Positions 11,066-21,283 of a DNA stretch of 64,000 bases are shown piece after piece. Made by a program: the position numbers and the translations under genes. The stretch lies in NCBI GenBank assembly GCA_000711775.1, contig ARYC01017514.1, forward strand, positions 61,200-125,199, in the 5' to 3' direction. The stretch's first letter is position 1. Each line of letters opens with the position of its first letter. This stretch comes from Oxytricha trifallax. Taxonomy: Eukaryota > Ciliophora > Spirotrichea > Sporadotrichida > Oxytrichidae. Under the pieces are notes generated by a model. The model worked only from the letters and a program-made list of their open reading frames with translations. It searched no databases and had not been told where the DNA came from.

Positions 11066-13348
11066 AATGTAGGTAGTTGCAGCTTCAATAACATGACAAA
11101 GAGTTCCATCTGAGAGGGTAATGTTAATGGTACTTCCATCTTGGAGGTTTGGTGGGAAGTTCTAACCAGTTATAGTCAAAATATTATCTCCCATTGGATT
11201 AAGTGCTGATTAGGGGGTTACTCCAGTTACAACTATGGGAATGTTAGCTTCATACACAAAATTAGGATCTATGGGTATCAAACCTTGAGAATCATAAATG
11301 AAAGGTTTCCAATCTCCAGTGGTTGTAGTTTGGATTTGACAAACAATTTCAGTGTCTGTTATTGTTTAGATTATGCATTGTTAGTTAGCGAATGTTACTG
11401 ATTAAACTGTGTTTGAGTTCAATAGAGTACCTTAAATAGCTACGGTTGTACCACTTAAACTGAAAGAAGAAATCAAAGGTGTTGGTTGATTGTAAGTGTA
11501 GGTGCAATCCAAGTTATAAAAAATACTTCAAGATTACTTAGATATAATTTTGATTATTATATTACCCCTTTAAGCACTTTAATGATATTTGAAGAGACAT
11601 TGAAAGTTAATTATTTGAAAGTTACTTTTATTTTATAAAGATTTAGGTTAAAATATTTATATAACTATTATTGCAAGGGAAAAAAACAAAGGTCTTAAAA
11701 ATTATTTAATAGTATGAAAATTTACTCTAATAAACATCTATTTATTGTGTATAATTACTTAACTCCCTATGCTAATTTTTAAATTACTCATAGTGTTTTA
11801 TTAGTATTACAAACACCAGGTAAAGAATCGACTGAGACTTTAACAGAAGGCTTGGTCTCTGCAGTATGCAAGAATTCAAAAGGAATTGGCTCGTACAACA
11901 AGTTAGTAGAATATGGAACTGTCGTTTATTCAGAGAAAGTTATGTTTATGCCAACAAGAGGATTTGTCACTGAGCTAGAAATTCTAAATTATTCTGGATC
12001 TCCATTGTAGCCTGTGAATCTGATCATGATATCTCTTCCATCAGAGTACATTCTTGGGGGATAGAGTGGACCATCAGTAACATCAATCTTATCTCTGTAT
12101 TAGGGACAGGCTCCTATGATTTTATCGTAAATTTAAATAGTACTGGCATTAGCTTTGATGTCAATTTATAATTGTATAATAATGGATGTTTTCTGTTTAG
12201 TTGCTGACTCCATTAGGAAGATTGCAAGATATCACAAAACTACCATTAAGAGGTGCCGATGACGCACCCTAAACATTTGGAAATGACATATTTAAACCAG
12301 CACCTGTACTTATTCTCTAAAGAAGGATTGTTCTTAATGAATAAATAGGAATCTACTTTAGTGTATAAATCATGTATATGCTTTTATATGTGGTATTCCA
12401 AGGTTCACTTTCATTCTAAATTCTACCTGTGATATCCTATCTTTCAACGGTAATATCAATATCAGCTTAATGAACAGACATATAGAAAGGACCAATAAAT
12501 GATTTGAGCACAGCAGGGGTGAGGAGATCATACTACATTGGTCCGGTTTTATATTGATTGAGATTGTATAAACTCATTAAAGTCCAACTCGCTGTACCAT
12601 TATCAACTGGGTTGAGTATGATTCTCATTTTATCCCTTAGATATGCTGGCTAGATTATTAATCTTTAGATCTCTTTGAGACTGTGCTAATGACCGACTAA
12701 GGTGTTAGCATCTGTTTCCACAGAGACTGTGAAGTGGTCGCCACCACCATTCGAGAAGTGATAGCCTTCAAAGTAGTAGTACTCGGCAGCTTTGAGAGCA
12801 AACCAGCTAGACATACGAAGCTAGTCTACTCTGTAATAATCTCTATAGTTAGTAATCAATTATGAATTATATTTTTTTAATGAAACTCAGCAATAATAAT
12901 TATTGAGTGTAAGATCCAATTCTTAAAACTGTTTAATTTTAAGAGGGATTCATGTTCACACTCATAAACTAAATACTTGAACTGTATATTAATAGAAGTT
13001 AGATGAGGTTATGAATCATTAAAATTTTGAAATTATTGATTGCTAAAATTAAGAAAGCAGGAGTCATCACAAGCCATATAGAATCTGTAATTGCCGTCAG
13101 CAGGTGGCTTGAAGAAGCCCTTGTAAACGTTACCTGTGTTACTTGTGTAGGAGTTTCTCTCATTTAGTGGAGCCTCTAAACTGGTTGCTATTTGTTTCTT
13201 GTAGGGAACTGTTGCTGGATCTTATAAAATGTTGAAGTTCAGCCCACTTGTGGTTAAAAAAAGTAAATATAATTACTTTATAATTTATAGGTTTTTTCCC
13301 AAAAATAATATATATTTGTGGAGTTATAGTAGGATCTTTTAATGCCTT
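11066..13348 (-). CDS. PKHD1L1: PKHD1L1-like gene, MDS group 2 (proximal part): PA14 domain and TIG repeats
   Basis: Minus-strand coding with IESs between. The segment begins at the 12-bp pointer 13337-13348 and encodes a PA14-type module (FWEKTTSGLNFNILQDPA, VYKGFFKPPADGNYRFYM, ACDDSCF, AAEYYYFEGYHFSNGGGD, HFTVSVETDAN). More extracellular repeats and a TIG domain follow (PMGDNILTITGQNFPPNL, SDGTLCHVIEAATTYI). AT-rich non-coding gaps near 11560-11800, 12850-13060 and 13256-13293 look like IESs. The 3' end abuts TBE-A: reading ..TTYI across the removed element gives KCRTDEFVGG, a TIG ending. In PKHD1L1 the PA14 domain also sits among TIG repeats, upstream of G8. Confidence 0.8.
13252..13293. 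other. Short IES, pointer GGTT
   Basis: GGTT occurs at 13252-13255 and 13290-13293 (38 bp apart). Removing the interval joins FWEK to TTSGLNF on the minus strand, in frame. The pointer is only 4 bp, so the exact border is less sure than the frame restoration. Confidence 0.6.
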
Positions 13349-13645
13349 AGATTTAAATTGGAAAATAACGTAATTAATATAAAAATGTAAAAAATTATTA
13401 ATAAAATGATCGGCATTAAATAAATTAGGAGCACAATTTTGACATCGTTTTTATTGAGACATACACTAGCATCACAGTAATTTTGTCCAGGATATTCAAC
13501 TAATAATGCAAATTATTAATAGAATTCAAATTAAGACTGTAAAAATATTTAATCAAATCAAAATGAAAATAATCACCACTTAAATCTACAACTATAAATT
13601 AATTGTTTTTATGAGTTTTTTTACACATAAAGTTAAATCAAGTAA

Positions 13646-14889
13646 ATGAGTAAAGTTCAAGTGACCACGTAATTGATAAATTCTCATTAAATCTATCCTT
13701 GAAGAAAGTTTCTTAAACTTTCACAGCTCACGAATAACCAGAGGGAGACGGAGCAAGAGTGAGAAGATTTATAGGTACAAGATAGTTGCCATCGTTAGAC
13801 CCATTCTTGATGCTTGACTGGTTTAATGTTAAACTACCTGCCGGCTTTCCTGATCATCCTCACAGAGGATTTGAAACTGTGACTTTTATAGTTAAATGAC
13901 ATATATCATCTTAATTTCATATATGATAGACTTACATGTTGTCAGGAGAGATGCTTCATGAAGATTTCAAGGGTCACTCTGGGAAAATAGGGCCAGGAGA
14001 TATATAATGGATGACTGCTGGCAAGGGTATTATGCATTCAGAGATGCCTGGTAGTTTTGAGGAGCCTGCATATGGCTTTCAACTTTGGTTAAACTTAAAC
14101 AAAGTGAATAAAATGAGAGAGCCAAGGTATTAAGAGTTTAAAAGCGATAGCATTCCAGTATACAAAGGAGGGACTTAAGATAGCACTAATAATAGTTAAA
14201 ATGACAGTTTGATCAGTGCTAAAGTTATAAGTGGAGAAGTACTTAGGGTTAAGGGACCTATTGAGGCTATTACGCCAACTTATTACATCGATTTTCATCT
14301 ATAAATTATAATGGAAATTATATAAATCAGGTTTAAATTATAAAAGCAGGTGGAGAGTATAATCATGTGATACCAAAGGATTGGAATTCTATGATCGTTG
14401 TACATGAGGGTAGTTTACAAGTGTAAGATTCACTCAAACTTCTAAGTAAAGGTGATTTATAATATTTAATTTTTTTTTAAAATCCAAAAAATAATAGCAT
14501 ATTATAACTTCCTTAGTTAAAATACTCATTTTAATAAAACCATAAAAATTGATTGTGCAGTTTTTGAATTAAATAAAAATGAGGATCAAATTATAAGATT
14601 AAAGGCTGATTAAACTAATTCTACAAAATTTATATTACTTGCTGGTAAACCTTTAAATGAACCAATTGCTCAAAGAGGGCCATTTGTGATGAATACTTAA
14701 TATTACTATATTTATAAGTATTTCAATAATATTTTAATATAATTTGATTTAAATAATTTATAAATTAAATAGCAATAAGAGATACAGGAAGCTATTAGAG
14801 ATTTTTAATATGGGAAAAATGGATTTGAAGGAGCTGCATAATGGCAGTCTAAGATTTAAAACATGAGATACAGATAATAAAATAAATGA
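13646..14889 (+). CDS. PIR: Pirin (cupin-fold protein), nested inside an IES of another gene
   Basis: Start ATG 13646. After a 44-nt intron (13661-13704) the N-terminus reads MSKVQKVSQTFTAHEQPEGD, which matches pirins. Core motifs are DPFLMLDWFNVKLPAGFPDH, PHRGFETVTYML, LHEDFKGHSGKIGPGDIQWM, TAGKGIMHSEMP and AYGFQLWLNL. The His/His/His/Glu iron-binding set of the N-terminal cupin is visible in HPHRG, HEDFKGH and HSEMP. The C-terminal cupin is present (IPKDWNSMIVVHEGSLQVQD, GPFVMNT, DFQYGKNGFEGA). IESs at 13881-13933 (GACTT) and 14302-14343 (TAAATTATAA) restore frame. Two further AT-rich gaps (about 14455-14545 and 14700-14770) are probable IESs or introns. Ends TGA 14887-14889. Pirins are iron-dependent transcription co-factors or quercetinase-like enzymes; the role here is unknown. 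Confidence 0.9.
13881..13933. other. IES in pirin gene, pointer GACTT
   Basis: GACTT at 13881-13885 and 13929-13933, 48 bp apart. Removal gives ETVTYMLSGEM, matching the pirin consensus ETVSYLLEG. Treating it as a GT-AG intron instead would leave two extra residues. Confidence 0.75.
14302..14343. other. IES in pirin gene, pointer TAAATTATAA
   Basis: The 10-bp repeat is at 14302-14311 and 14334-14343 (32 bp apart). Collapse joins YYIDFHL to KAGGEYNHVIP in frame, which the uninterrupted sequence does not. Confidence 0.8.
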
Positions 14890-14963
14890 TATTTATACAA
14901 TAACCAATCTAAAAATTGTTTTAATCTCCCTTAAATCTTGAATTAACTTTAGCTAATCTGAAT

Positions 14964-15229
14964 TTTTAATGCCTTGATGGCCGATGTAAAGGTTTGATGA
15001 ACTAGGAGCACTATTAGCGCCACTCTCGCAAGTGAATTGAGTCTGTGAGAAGGTCTTTACTTTGCATTCAACTCCATCAATAGAAGCTTGAATGTTTCCG
15101 CTTCCAAAGCCATAACCAGTGAAAGTGACATTTTGACCTCCAGTTGTGTATCCTTACGTTGCACTGACTTGTTTAATAACTGGGAGTATCTTGGATTCGT
15201 AGCAGGTTTTGTTGTCAAAGGAGCAGACT
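14964..15229 (-). CDS. PKHD1L1: PKHD1L1-like gene, MDS group 1 (distal): TIG domain
   Basis: Minus-strand TIG domain: ILPVIKQVSATQGYTTGGQN, VTFTGYGFGSGNIQAS, VECKVKTFSQTQFTCESGAN, ending SSNLYIGHQGI at the 12-bp pointer. Its upstream edge is TBE-B, target duplication AGT on this strand. It continues from 19404-20510 after removal of the element and leads into 13348 downstream. Confidence 0.75.
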
Positions 15230-15367
15230 CAAAACCCCAAAAATCTTTCAGTAGTTTGATTGAGTTTTTGATTGATAAAAGTAGACTATTAGTGCATACT
15301 TTATTAGGGTTTTAATAGGGTTTATGTAGGGGTTTAATGTTTAAATATTAGTAATTTAAGTGAGTAT

Positions 15368-16435
15368 ATGCGAGGTTTGGGGTCAGTTTATGACAGTGAG
15401 TATACAGTTTATGTAAGTGCGTATATAGATTTAATGTTTAAGTTGCGAAATGGATGTGATGAATATAGTGAATAACTCAAGCCTGTTCTAAATTATACGT
15501 CTATAGCAAGGCTCCTCCATAAATCTCCAGCAACTGTGAGGTCTCACTGTCTATTAGCATTGAATTTAAAGAGATAGCATCTTAATTCTAAGCCTAAGAG
15601 ACCCTTAAAATTTTAGCAGCATCATATTGACTACCTTATTAATGATAAGACTCTTAAATACTGGGCTCATTTCTCACTAGCCTAGAGGGCACTGATGTTT
15701 CATCGCCAATTTCCTGAGCTTCACATATCTGCTTAATCGATAGCTAACATATATAATAGAACGGAATATCTTACAAGACAGTCAATCGCATTAAGAGAGT
15801 GATTGACTTTAATGTTCCATTTTATAAGAATAATTTAAATTAAATATTCGATTAAATGCAAAAGGCTAAAGAGCATAATATAAAGTTCATACACGCAGAT
15901 GAGACAGTATTTACATTCAATACCTTTATATCAAGGTCTTGGTACAAGAAGTATAGTAATATAGAAGTATATGATTAAAAGTTAAGGTGTAAACTCATAC
16001 TATTCTTGGTGGAATAAGTGAAGATAGTGGCCTCGAGACTTATGTCATTCACCCTCGTCTATAAAGACTGAATAATATATTAAATTCTTGCAATAACTCA
16101 GAGATAAGTACGCCGACTAAGAAATTATACTATTCGTAGATAACTTGTCAGTTCATAAAACTAAAGACTCAAGGAAAGAATATGAAAGGCTAAATATAAC
16201 ACCTGTATTTAATGTTCCTTACAGCCCTTAGTTCAATGGAATTGAATTATATTGGGGGTTATTGAAAGGTCATTATAAGAAATTGCTGCTCTACCATCTG
16301 ATGCATGATTTAAAGATAGATACAGTCGATTTTATTAAGAGTGCTGCTAAGAGAGTCAACAATGATAAAGCTAAAGTATGCGCTAGAGAAGGGAGATTTT
16401 TTGTTTATAAATAAGTATTAGATTTAAGCGAATGA
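15368..16435 (+). pseudogene. TBE-B DDE transposase, several one-base deletions
   Basis: Starts MRGLGSVYDSEYTVYVSAYI, with an extra stretch of about 7 codons compared with the copy at 62619. Core residues are seen in FIHADETVFTFNTF, FVDNLSVHKTKDSR and NGIELYWGLLKGHYKKLLLY. Against the 62619 copy, single bases are missing near 15755, 15977 and 16062, so the frame is broken three times. Ends near TGA 16433-16435. A non-functional or sequencing-indel-affected copy. Confidence 0.8.
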
Positions 16436-16441
16436 ATAAGT

Positions 16442-17231
16442 TCACACATTAAATAATCCCATAAAAGGATTTGGCTTATCTTTCTTTTCTTCTTCTTAAG
16501 GCTTGCTTGGGCCCATGTTTCTTCCCTTAGTGCCAGCTCCTGCATCTATGTTCATCTCTTCTGGCTTTTATAAATCTTTGAAGAGCCTCTTACTCAATTC
16601 ATGTTTTACTTGAGACTTTCTCTCTCTGTTTAATTTGCTGCGCTCTTTCATCAAGTATATAGCAGTACCAGGTTTTTCTATAAAGTTAGAAGACTAAGCT
16701 TACTTGAGATGAAAGGATGCTTTTAAAGTTCCTACAGCCAGGTATCACTTATTTTAATACCTTGCTTCTCTTTTTCTTCAGGAGAGATGCTGTAGAGTTT
16801 CTTATGAGCTTCTTAAATAACTTCATTAAAGTACTCAGGTTTCAGAGTTCCAAGGACACCAAAGAAGAAGTTTCTCTCTGGCAACTTATTAGAGAGTTGC
16901 AGCTTTGATGGAAGGTAGAGAGCAACATCTGGATCACTCATAGCATCATCATAGAGGTTTGTTACTGAAATTTCAGGGTAGTTAGGTATCTCGATCATTC
17001 TGATTTCATTAGACTTAAAAGCTTTTTTCTCTTCACTTAGCAATACCTTTAAGAATGATATTTTTGTTCCCTCTTGTGTTGGCAAGAACAATCCAACTAT
17101 AGTTAATAAGTTAGTTATAAGTAATAATTACCTTACTATACCAAGTATCTGTAAAGATCTTCTTTACTTCAGAATTTTCCTATTAAATATTGAGATTAAA
17201 TTCTCTTCATTGCATCATTCATAGATTCCAT
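16442..17231 (-). CDS. TBE-B 22 kDa-class protein
   Basis: Starts at the ATG whose complement is 17229-17231 (MESMNDAMKRIQ). It passes through FLPTQEGTKISFLKVLLSEE, NYPEISVTNLYDDAM, LSNKLPERNFFFGVLGTLKP and, after a 26-nt intron (16678-16703), KKPGTAIYLMKERSKLNRER and a Lys/Glu/Pro-rich tail ending GLFNV at TGA 16442-16444. An in-frame TGA-like problem near 17170 (after IGKF) suggests a local defect. Role unknown; always convergent with the transposase. Confidence 0.75.
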
Positions 17232-18004
17232 CTTGCTTCCAGTTTCTATCAATGTTTATGAAATTTAAAATTATGGATATCCATTCTGAACTTACTAAAA
17301 TTTGTCTACTTAATAGGGAGATCCACTTGGAGGTCAACCTGAATCAGATAAATAGATAAAGATGGAGGAACTTTCTCCAAGTTTCAAAGTTTGACTTCCA
17401 TTTTTATCAAACTTTCTCCATTAAATTGCTCCTAATAATAATTAATTAAATTAGGTGGTGCTCCTAATTTATTTAAAACTTAATTAGGAGGTTAATTAAA
17501 GTTCAAAACCGTAATAGGTGGTGCATTAAAAAAATTAAATTTTAAAACCTCCCCTCCTAAATTTACAAGAACAGATTTAGGAGCACCACCTAACTTCACA
17601 AATTATATTTAGGTGCATTTTAATGTATAAAATGGATGGAATAGTATATAAATTATCTCTAATGTTAAAAAATATAAAACTAATGTATCGCAATCTCTTC
17701 CTATTAAATCTCTCTAAATCTATGAGGATATGCTCTTGCTTGTGTATAAAGGTAGAATTTAAACAGCTTATATAATTATTAATAGTACTTATAAAATGAG
17801 CTGCAACTTACTAAGAAAAGCGGTATTGCTTGGTATTAGCCAGCAAAAGCTTTCTTTCAAGAATTAAAAGAAAATTGAGACTTGTGATGCCTCTACCTAG
17901 TATGAACCTCAAATTCTCAAATTTTAGGTTTCAGACTTTGAATAACAATTCAGTTGTTAAATAGAAATGCAGAGCTAAGAAATTCAATGTGAAGTTCAAA
18001 TAAA

Positions 18005-19242
18005 ATGGTTGAACAGGAGGAAGAGAAAAAAGAAATTAAAGCATTACATTTATGTGAAGAGTGTTAGAAGAACTTCACTTATAAATCTGCTCTTAAGCGT
18101 CATATCTTAGAGTAGCATTCTAACAAGCCAAAGCTCTATCTTAAGCATGATAAGATAGATGGAAAATATTTTTGCCCTTATTGCAATAAGCAGTATAGCC
18201 ATTCAAGGAATTTAAAAGTTCACCTATAAAACCATCATGGCAAGAAGTTTGAAGTCGTATATCCTGAGACAGGTGAGGTCTTCCTTCAAAAAAGAAAGCC
18301 AAGAGACCCTTTAGAATCCTTGGAACAAAGAGTTAAGAAAGAAATAAGCTTATTAAAGCAGTGAGAAACCTTCCAGCTTCTGAGATAGTGAAAATCACTC
18401 TGAAGATACAAGCACTAAAGCTTCCAATTATAAATGTAATTGACCTTAAAGAATGTAAGGAAAGTTATCTTATACTTGAGGACAGGTTTGAGAAAAAGGT
18501 CATAACTGATAAGCAGTTCGCATACAAGATTTATCCATTCAACTACTTTAAATGCAATGATAAGTATCAAATGGAATTTGTCAATGAGTACTAAGCTCTT
18601 ACTAAAGCAAGGGATAGACAGTGCAGATTTATAATTAAGCTCGATGCAATTCTCCTAGCTCAAGATCATGTTGCTTTTCGTCTCCCTCTATATTAAATGA
18701 CTTTAAGAAACTACATATAAGATTAAAGGATTCCAAAGTAGCTACCGCTTATTCTTACAAATGTTTGCAAAGGCATTGAAGAGCTGCACACTTTAAAGTA
18801 TGTCCATCGAGACTCGAAGCCAGAGAATATTATGCTTAATTTTTCACCTCTCAGAGTAGTAATAATTGATTTCAATAGATCATAAAGAGTTGAAGCTTCA
18901 GGACTTGGCAACGTTTATGGTACTCCTGGATACTTTCCAGAAAGGGAGGACTGGAGATATGGTGATATTGAGTGGGATGTATGGGCTCTAGCAGCAATTA
19001 TTGGTGAATGCGATATGCAAAGAAATGATTACTATTGCTGTAAGAGAGAGAAAGATTCAAAGCAGAGAATACAACAATATCTAGACTAGAATAAGATAAA
19101 AGGTAAAATGAAAGATATGCTTGAGCAGATTATCTTAAGACGAAACCACAGAGCAGAGCAAACAATAGACTAAATTATCAACTGGATAGGAGATATCAAA
19201 TTTAGAAAATAAGCACATGATGCCAAAGTACTGTTTGAATGA
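18005..19242 (+). pseudogene. TBE-B zinc-finger/kinase-like protein (57 kDa class), one frameshift
   Basis: MVEQEEEKKEIKALHL is followed by two C2H2 fingers (CEECQKNFTYKSALKRHILEQH; CPYCNKQYSHSRNLKVHLQNHH). A frameshift near 18360 precedes a long second half with LPIINVIDLKECKESYLILE, FIIKLDAILLAQDHVAF and the kinase catalytic loop YVHRDSKPENIMLNF. IIDFNRSQRV stands in place of DFG, then YGTPGYFPEREDW and WDVWALAAIIGE. Ends VLFE at TGA 19240-19242. HRDxKPEN and the APE-like PGYFPE are kept, but DFG reads DFN, as in a possible pseudokinase. Confidence 0.8.
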
Positions 19243-19403
19243 ATAGTAAAAATATAACACCTCTAATACACACTAAATATCATTAAATATAAACCCTAAT
19301 CTCCATCATAAACCCTATAAAAACTCTAATAAAGCATGCAGTAATAGTCTACTTTTATCAATAAAAAACTCAATCAAACTACTGAAAGGGTTTTGGCGTT
19401 TTG

Positions 19404-20510
19404 ACTGTTGACTATGACAGCTCGTGTTAGCTGCTAAACTTTGCTGATTCACTTAATTAAAACAAATTAAAAACTTGTAATTTTTACCAGCTGTGAACTT
19501 GAAGTTCACTTGGGCATTGGGATTGGGAGCTACCTACCTTGCTATACCTCTGACTGAAGTAGTTTAATTCATAGGGATAGTGGACAGAGTATCATAGAAT
19601 CCTTCAAAGTCAACAGTTCTTCCGTCTATTGTTGCTTGCGAGAAGAATAAATCTGTAGATTTTTTATAACTTAGGGAAGACTTAGGATTTACAAAGAATC
19701 CTAAGTCGAGACCGTCATAAATGACTTGAGGTTGTATGTAGTATAACATGGGTGTATAGCTTCTAAAATAAATATTTCAATGCTCAAAATTAATGTTTAT
19801 AGATTTCATAAAAGTTTAGTCATAGTAACTTAGCATTAAGTTTTAGTGGGACAGGAGTACAATGCCACCGAAGACAGAGCTGTGGTATCATACAATATGC
19901 TAAACTCTATAGTATTTAAGAAAATTTATTTCATTTCAGTTTTGCTAAATGCCAACTCAAAAGTCAGGGAATCGTAAGATAGTAGCATACTATATGGTAC
20001 TCTCAATATTTCACTTGCAGAGGGCAAGGTGTATTGTAATTTACCAGTAGAAGTTTATGAATTGAAGGCGTTCGCTTCTACACGAATTAATAGTGTTAAG
20101 ATATATACTTATTCAAAGTGATTTTTGAATTTAAGAAAATGGGTATTTTATAAATGGATATATACAAATTTTAATGATGGATCTAGATGAAAAAAAATAA
20201 CATTAGCAAATTATTTTAAATCCACAATCTGATTGACTTTGTTGTATATTGTAAAAATGTATAATTCTTTGAAATAAACTTACATGAAGTCAAAGGGAAG
20301 CTGGTTTCAAAGCTGAATTAATCGCATTTGATAATTATTAAAAAGTTTTGTGGGGTTGGGTTAATGGAAGATGTCGCCTGAAACATTATTTCCGTGCCTC
20401 CTGCTAAAGAAATTCCATTCGCACCTGTAAATGTCCCGGATCCGAATAATCCCACTCCTTAAAGCTATGGAAGGACAACTCCCTAAAATATTAAATTTAT
20501 TTTAATTAAC
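19404..20510 (-). CDS. PKHD1L1: PKHD1L1-like gene, MDS group 1 (proximal): extracellular TIG-type repeats
   Basis: Minus-strand frames include GSGTFTGANGISLAGGTEIM, SASEILRVPYSMLLSYDSLT, YDGLDLGFFVNPKSSLSYKK and TSVRGIARQVAPNPNAQVNF. These look like repeats of the TIG/IPT ectodomain. AT-rich interruptions near 19780-19850, 19900-19945 and 20100-20330 are probable IESs. The frame immediately upstream of TBE-B was not fully resolved. No start codon with a signal peptide was found, so the N-terminus probably lies outside the window or in segments I did not identify. Confidence 0.6.
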
Positions 20511-21269
20511 CCCAAAACCCTTTAAATTTAACTTTATTATAAAACCCTTTATTTTATCTAAGAATAACAAAATTATAAATTAATTCCCTGTGACACGACT
20601 ATATTACAGTAATTATAAAGTAGGGGAAGCTTACTGTTTTCAAAGTAAGTGACTAATATTACAAGAAAAAGAAAACTTTTTGTAAGGTTTCTTTGAGTTA
20701 AAGGGTTTGCAATCAAGTTACGTCTATTTCGCATGATAATTTTATTTATACCTATTTTATATTATATTAAATTGATAGAATCAGACCACATAATAAACAT
20801 AATCAAAATTAAATATTTATTACTAAAGTCTATTCATTATGGTTATATGTTAATAAAAATATGCAGTAATTAAAGAAGATAAATAGACAAACAGAATATA
20901 AGTATAATTTTTATTCAATTTATTCTAGAGATTGTACATTATATATCACTCTAAAGCAGTCCAGCGAAAACTATAAATATTTATTAATTGTGAAAGATAA
21001 AGCAGTTAATTATTTTAAAGAATATATAATTTTTATGCTCTAAAAAATGAATTAAAAACAATCTGAGAATTAAAATTATATTTAATATATAATAAGTAAT
21101 AGTAACGAGAAATTTATATTTTGTTGCAATAAAAGTACAGATGACATATGACTGTATATAAATTTTAATATAATAATTGTATATGCTGATTTAAAGGTTT
21201 TTATTCATATCTATAATATCCAAATGTGAATCCTTTTACTGAATGTATTTCTATTCTAGTATAATTAAT
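20511..21269. other. AT-rich spacer/IES, no gene seen
   Basis: About 760 bp of very AT-rich DNA with no sustained frame under the TGA-only code. A short CCCCAAAACCC stretch at about 20509-20520 resembles telomeric repeat, but nothing TBE-like follows it. Confidence 0.6.
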
Positions 21270-21283
21270 CAGAGTCAGTTGAT
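21270..21283 (-). repeat. Scrambled pointer ATCAACTGACTCTG (direct partner 27466-27479)
   Basis: 14-bp exact match on the same strand, but the downstream MDS lies 6 kb upstream in strand order, so the segments are permuted. Confidence 0.88.

Larger units (their letters stand above)
13349..14963. other. Large IES of the PKHD1L1-like gene that contains the whole pirin gene
   Basis: The 12-bp repeat TTTTAATGCCTT lies at 13337-13348 and 14964-14975 with different flanking bases. Joining on the minus strand converts LYIGHQGI plus RSYYNSTNIYYFWEK into one frame. Everything between, including the pirin gene on the opposite strand, would be removed from the PKHD1L1-like chromosome. Confidence 0.8.
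15230..19403. mobile_element. TBE-B, complete telomere-bearing element of a second ITR type (4174 bp)
   Basis: Ends are CAAAACCCCAAAA.. and ..GGGTTTTGGCGTTTTG, with target duplication ACT (15227-15229 and 19404-19406). The sub-terminal sequence (CAGTAGTTTGATTGAGTTTT) is unlike that of TBE-A but shared with 62481 and with the fossil at 37142-42077, so two ITR families are present. It carries transposase (+), 22 kDa (-) and zinc-finger/kinase (+) genes. 17400-17640 is a non-coding AT-rich patch with CTCCTAAATT/TAGGAG repeats, in the same relative place as in TBE-A. Confidence 0.95.

Noticed and set aside
13881..13933. GT-AG intron instead of an IES in pirin
   Set aside because: Possible, but it would leave two extra residues in the conserved ETVTYML stretch; the GACTT repeat gives the exact family sequence.
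20505..20525. CCCCAAAACCC as another TBE end or an embedded telomere
   Set aside because: Only one and a half repeats, no following ITR sequence, no ANT duplication and no TBE gene nearby; short C/A runs occur by chance in this DNA.
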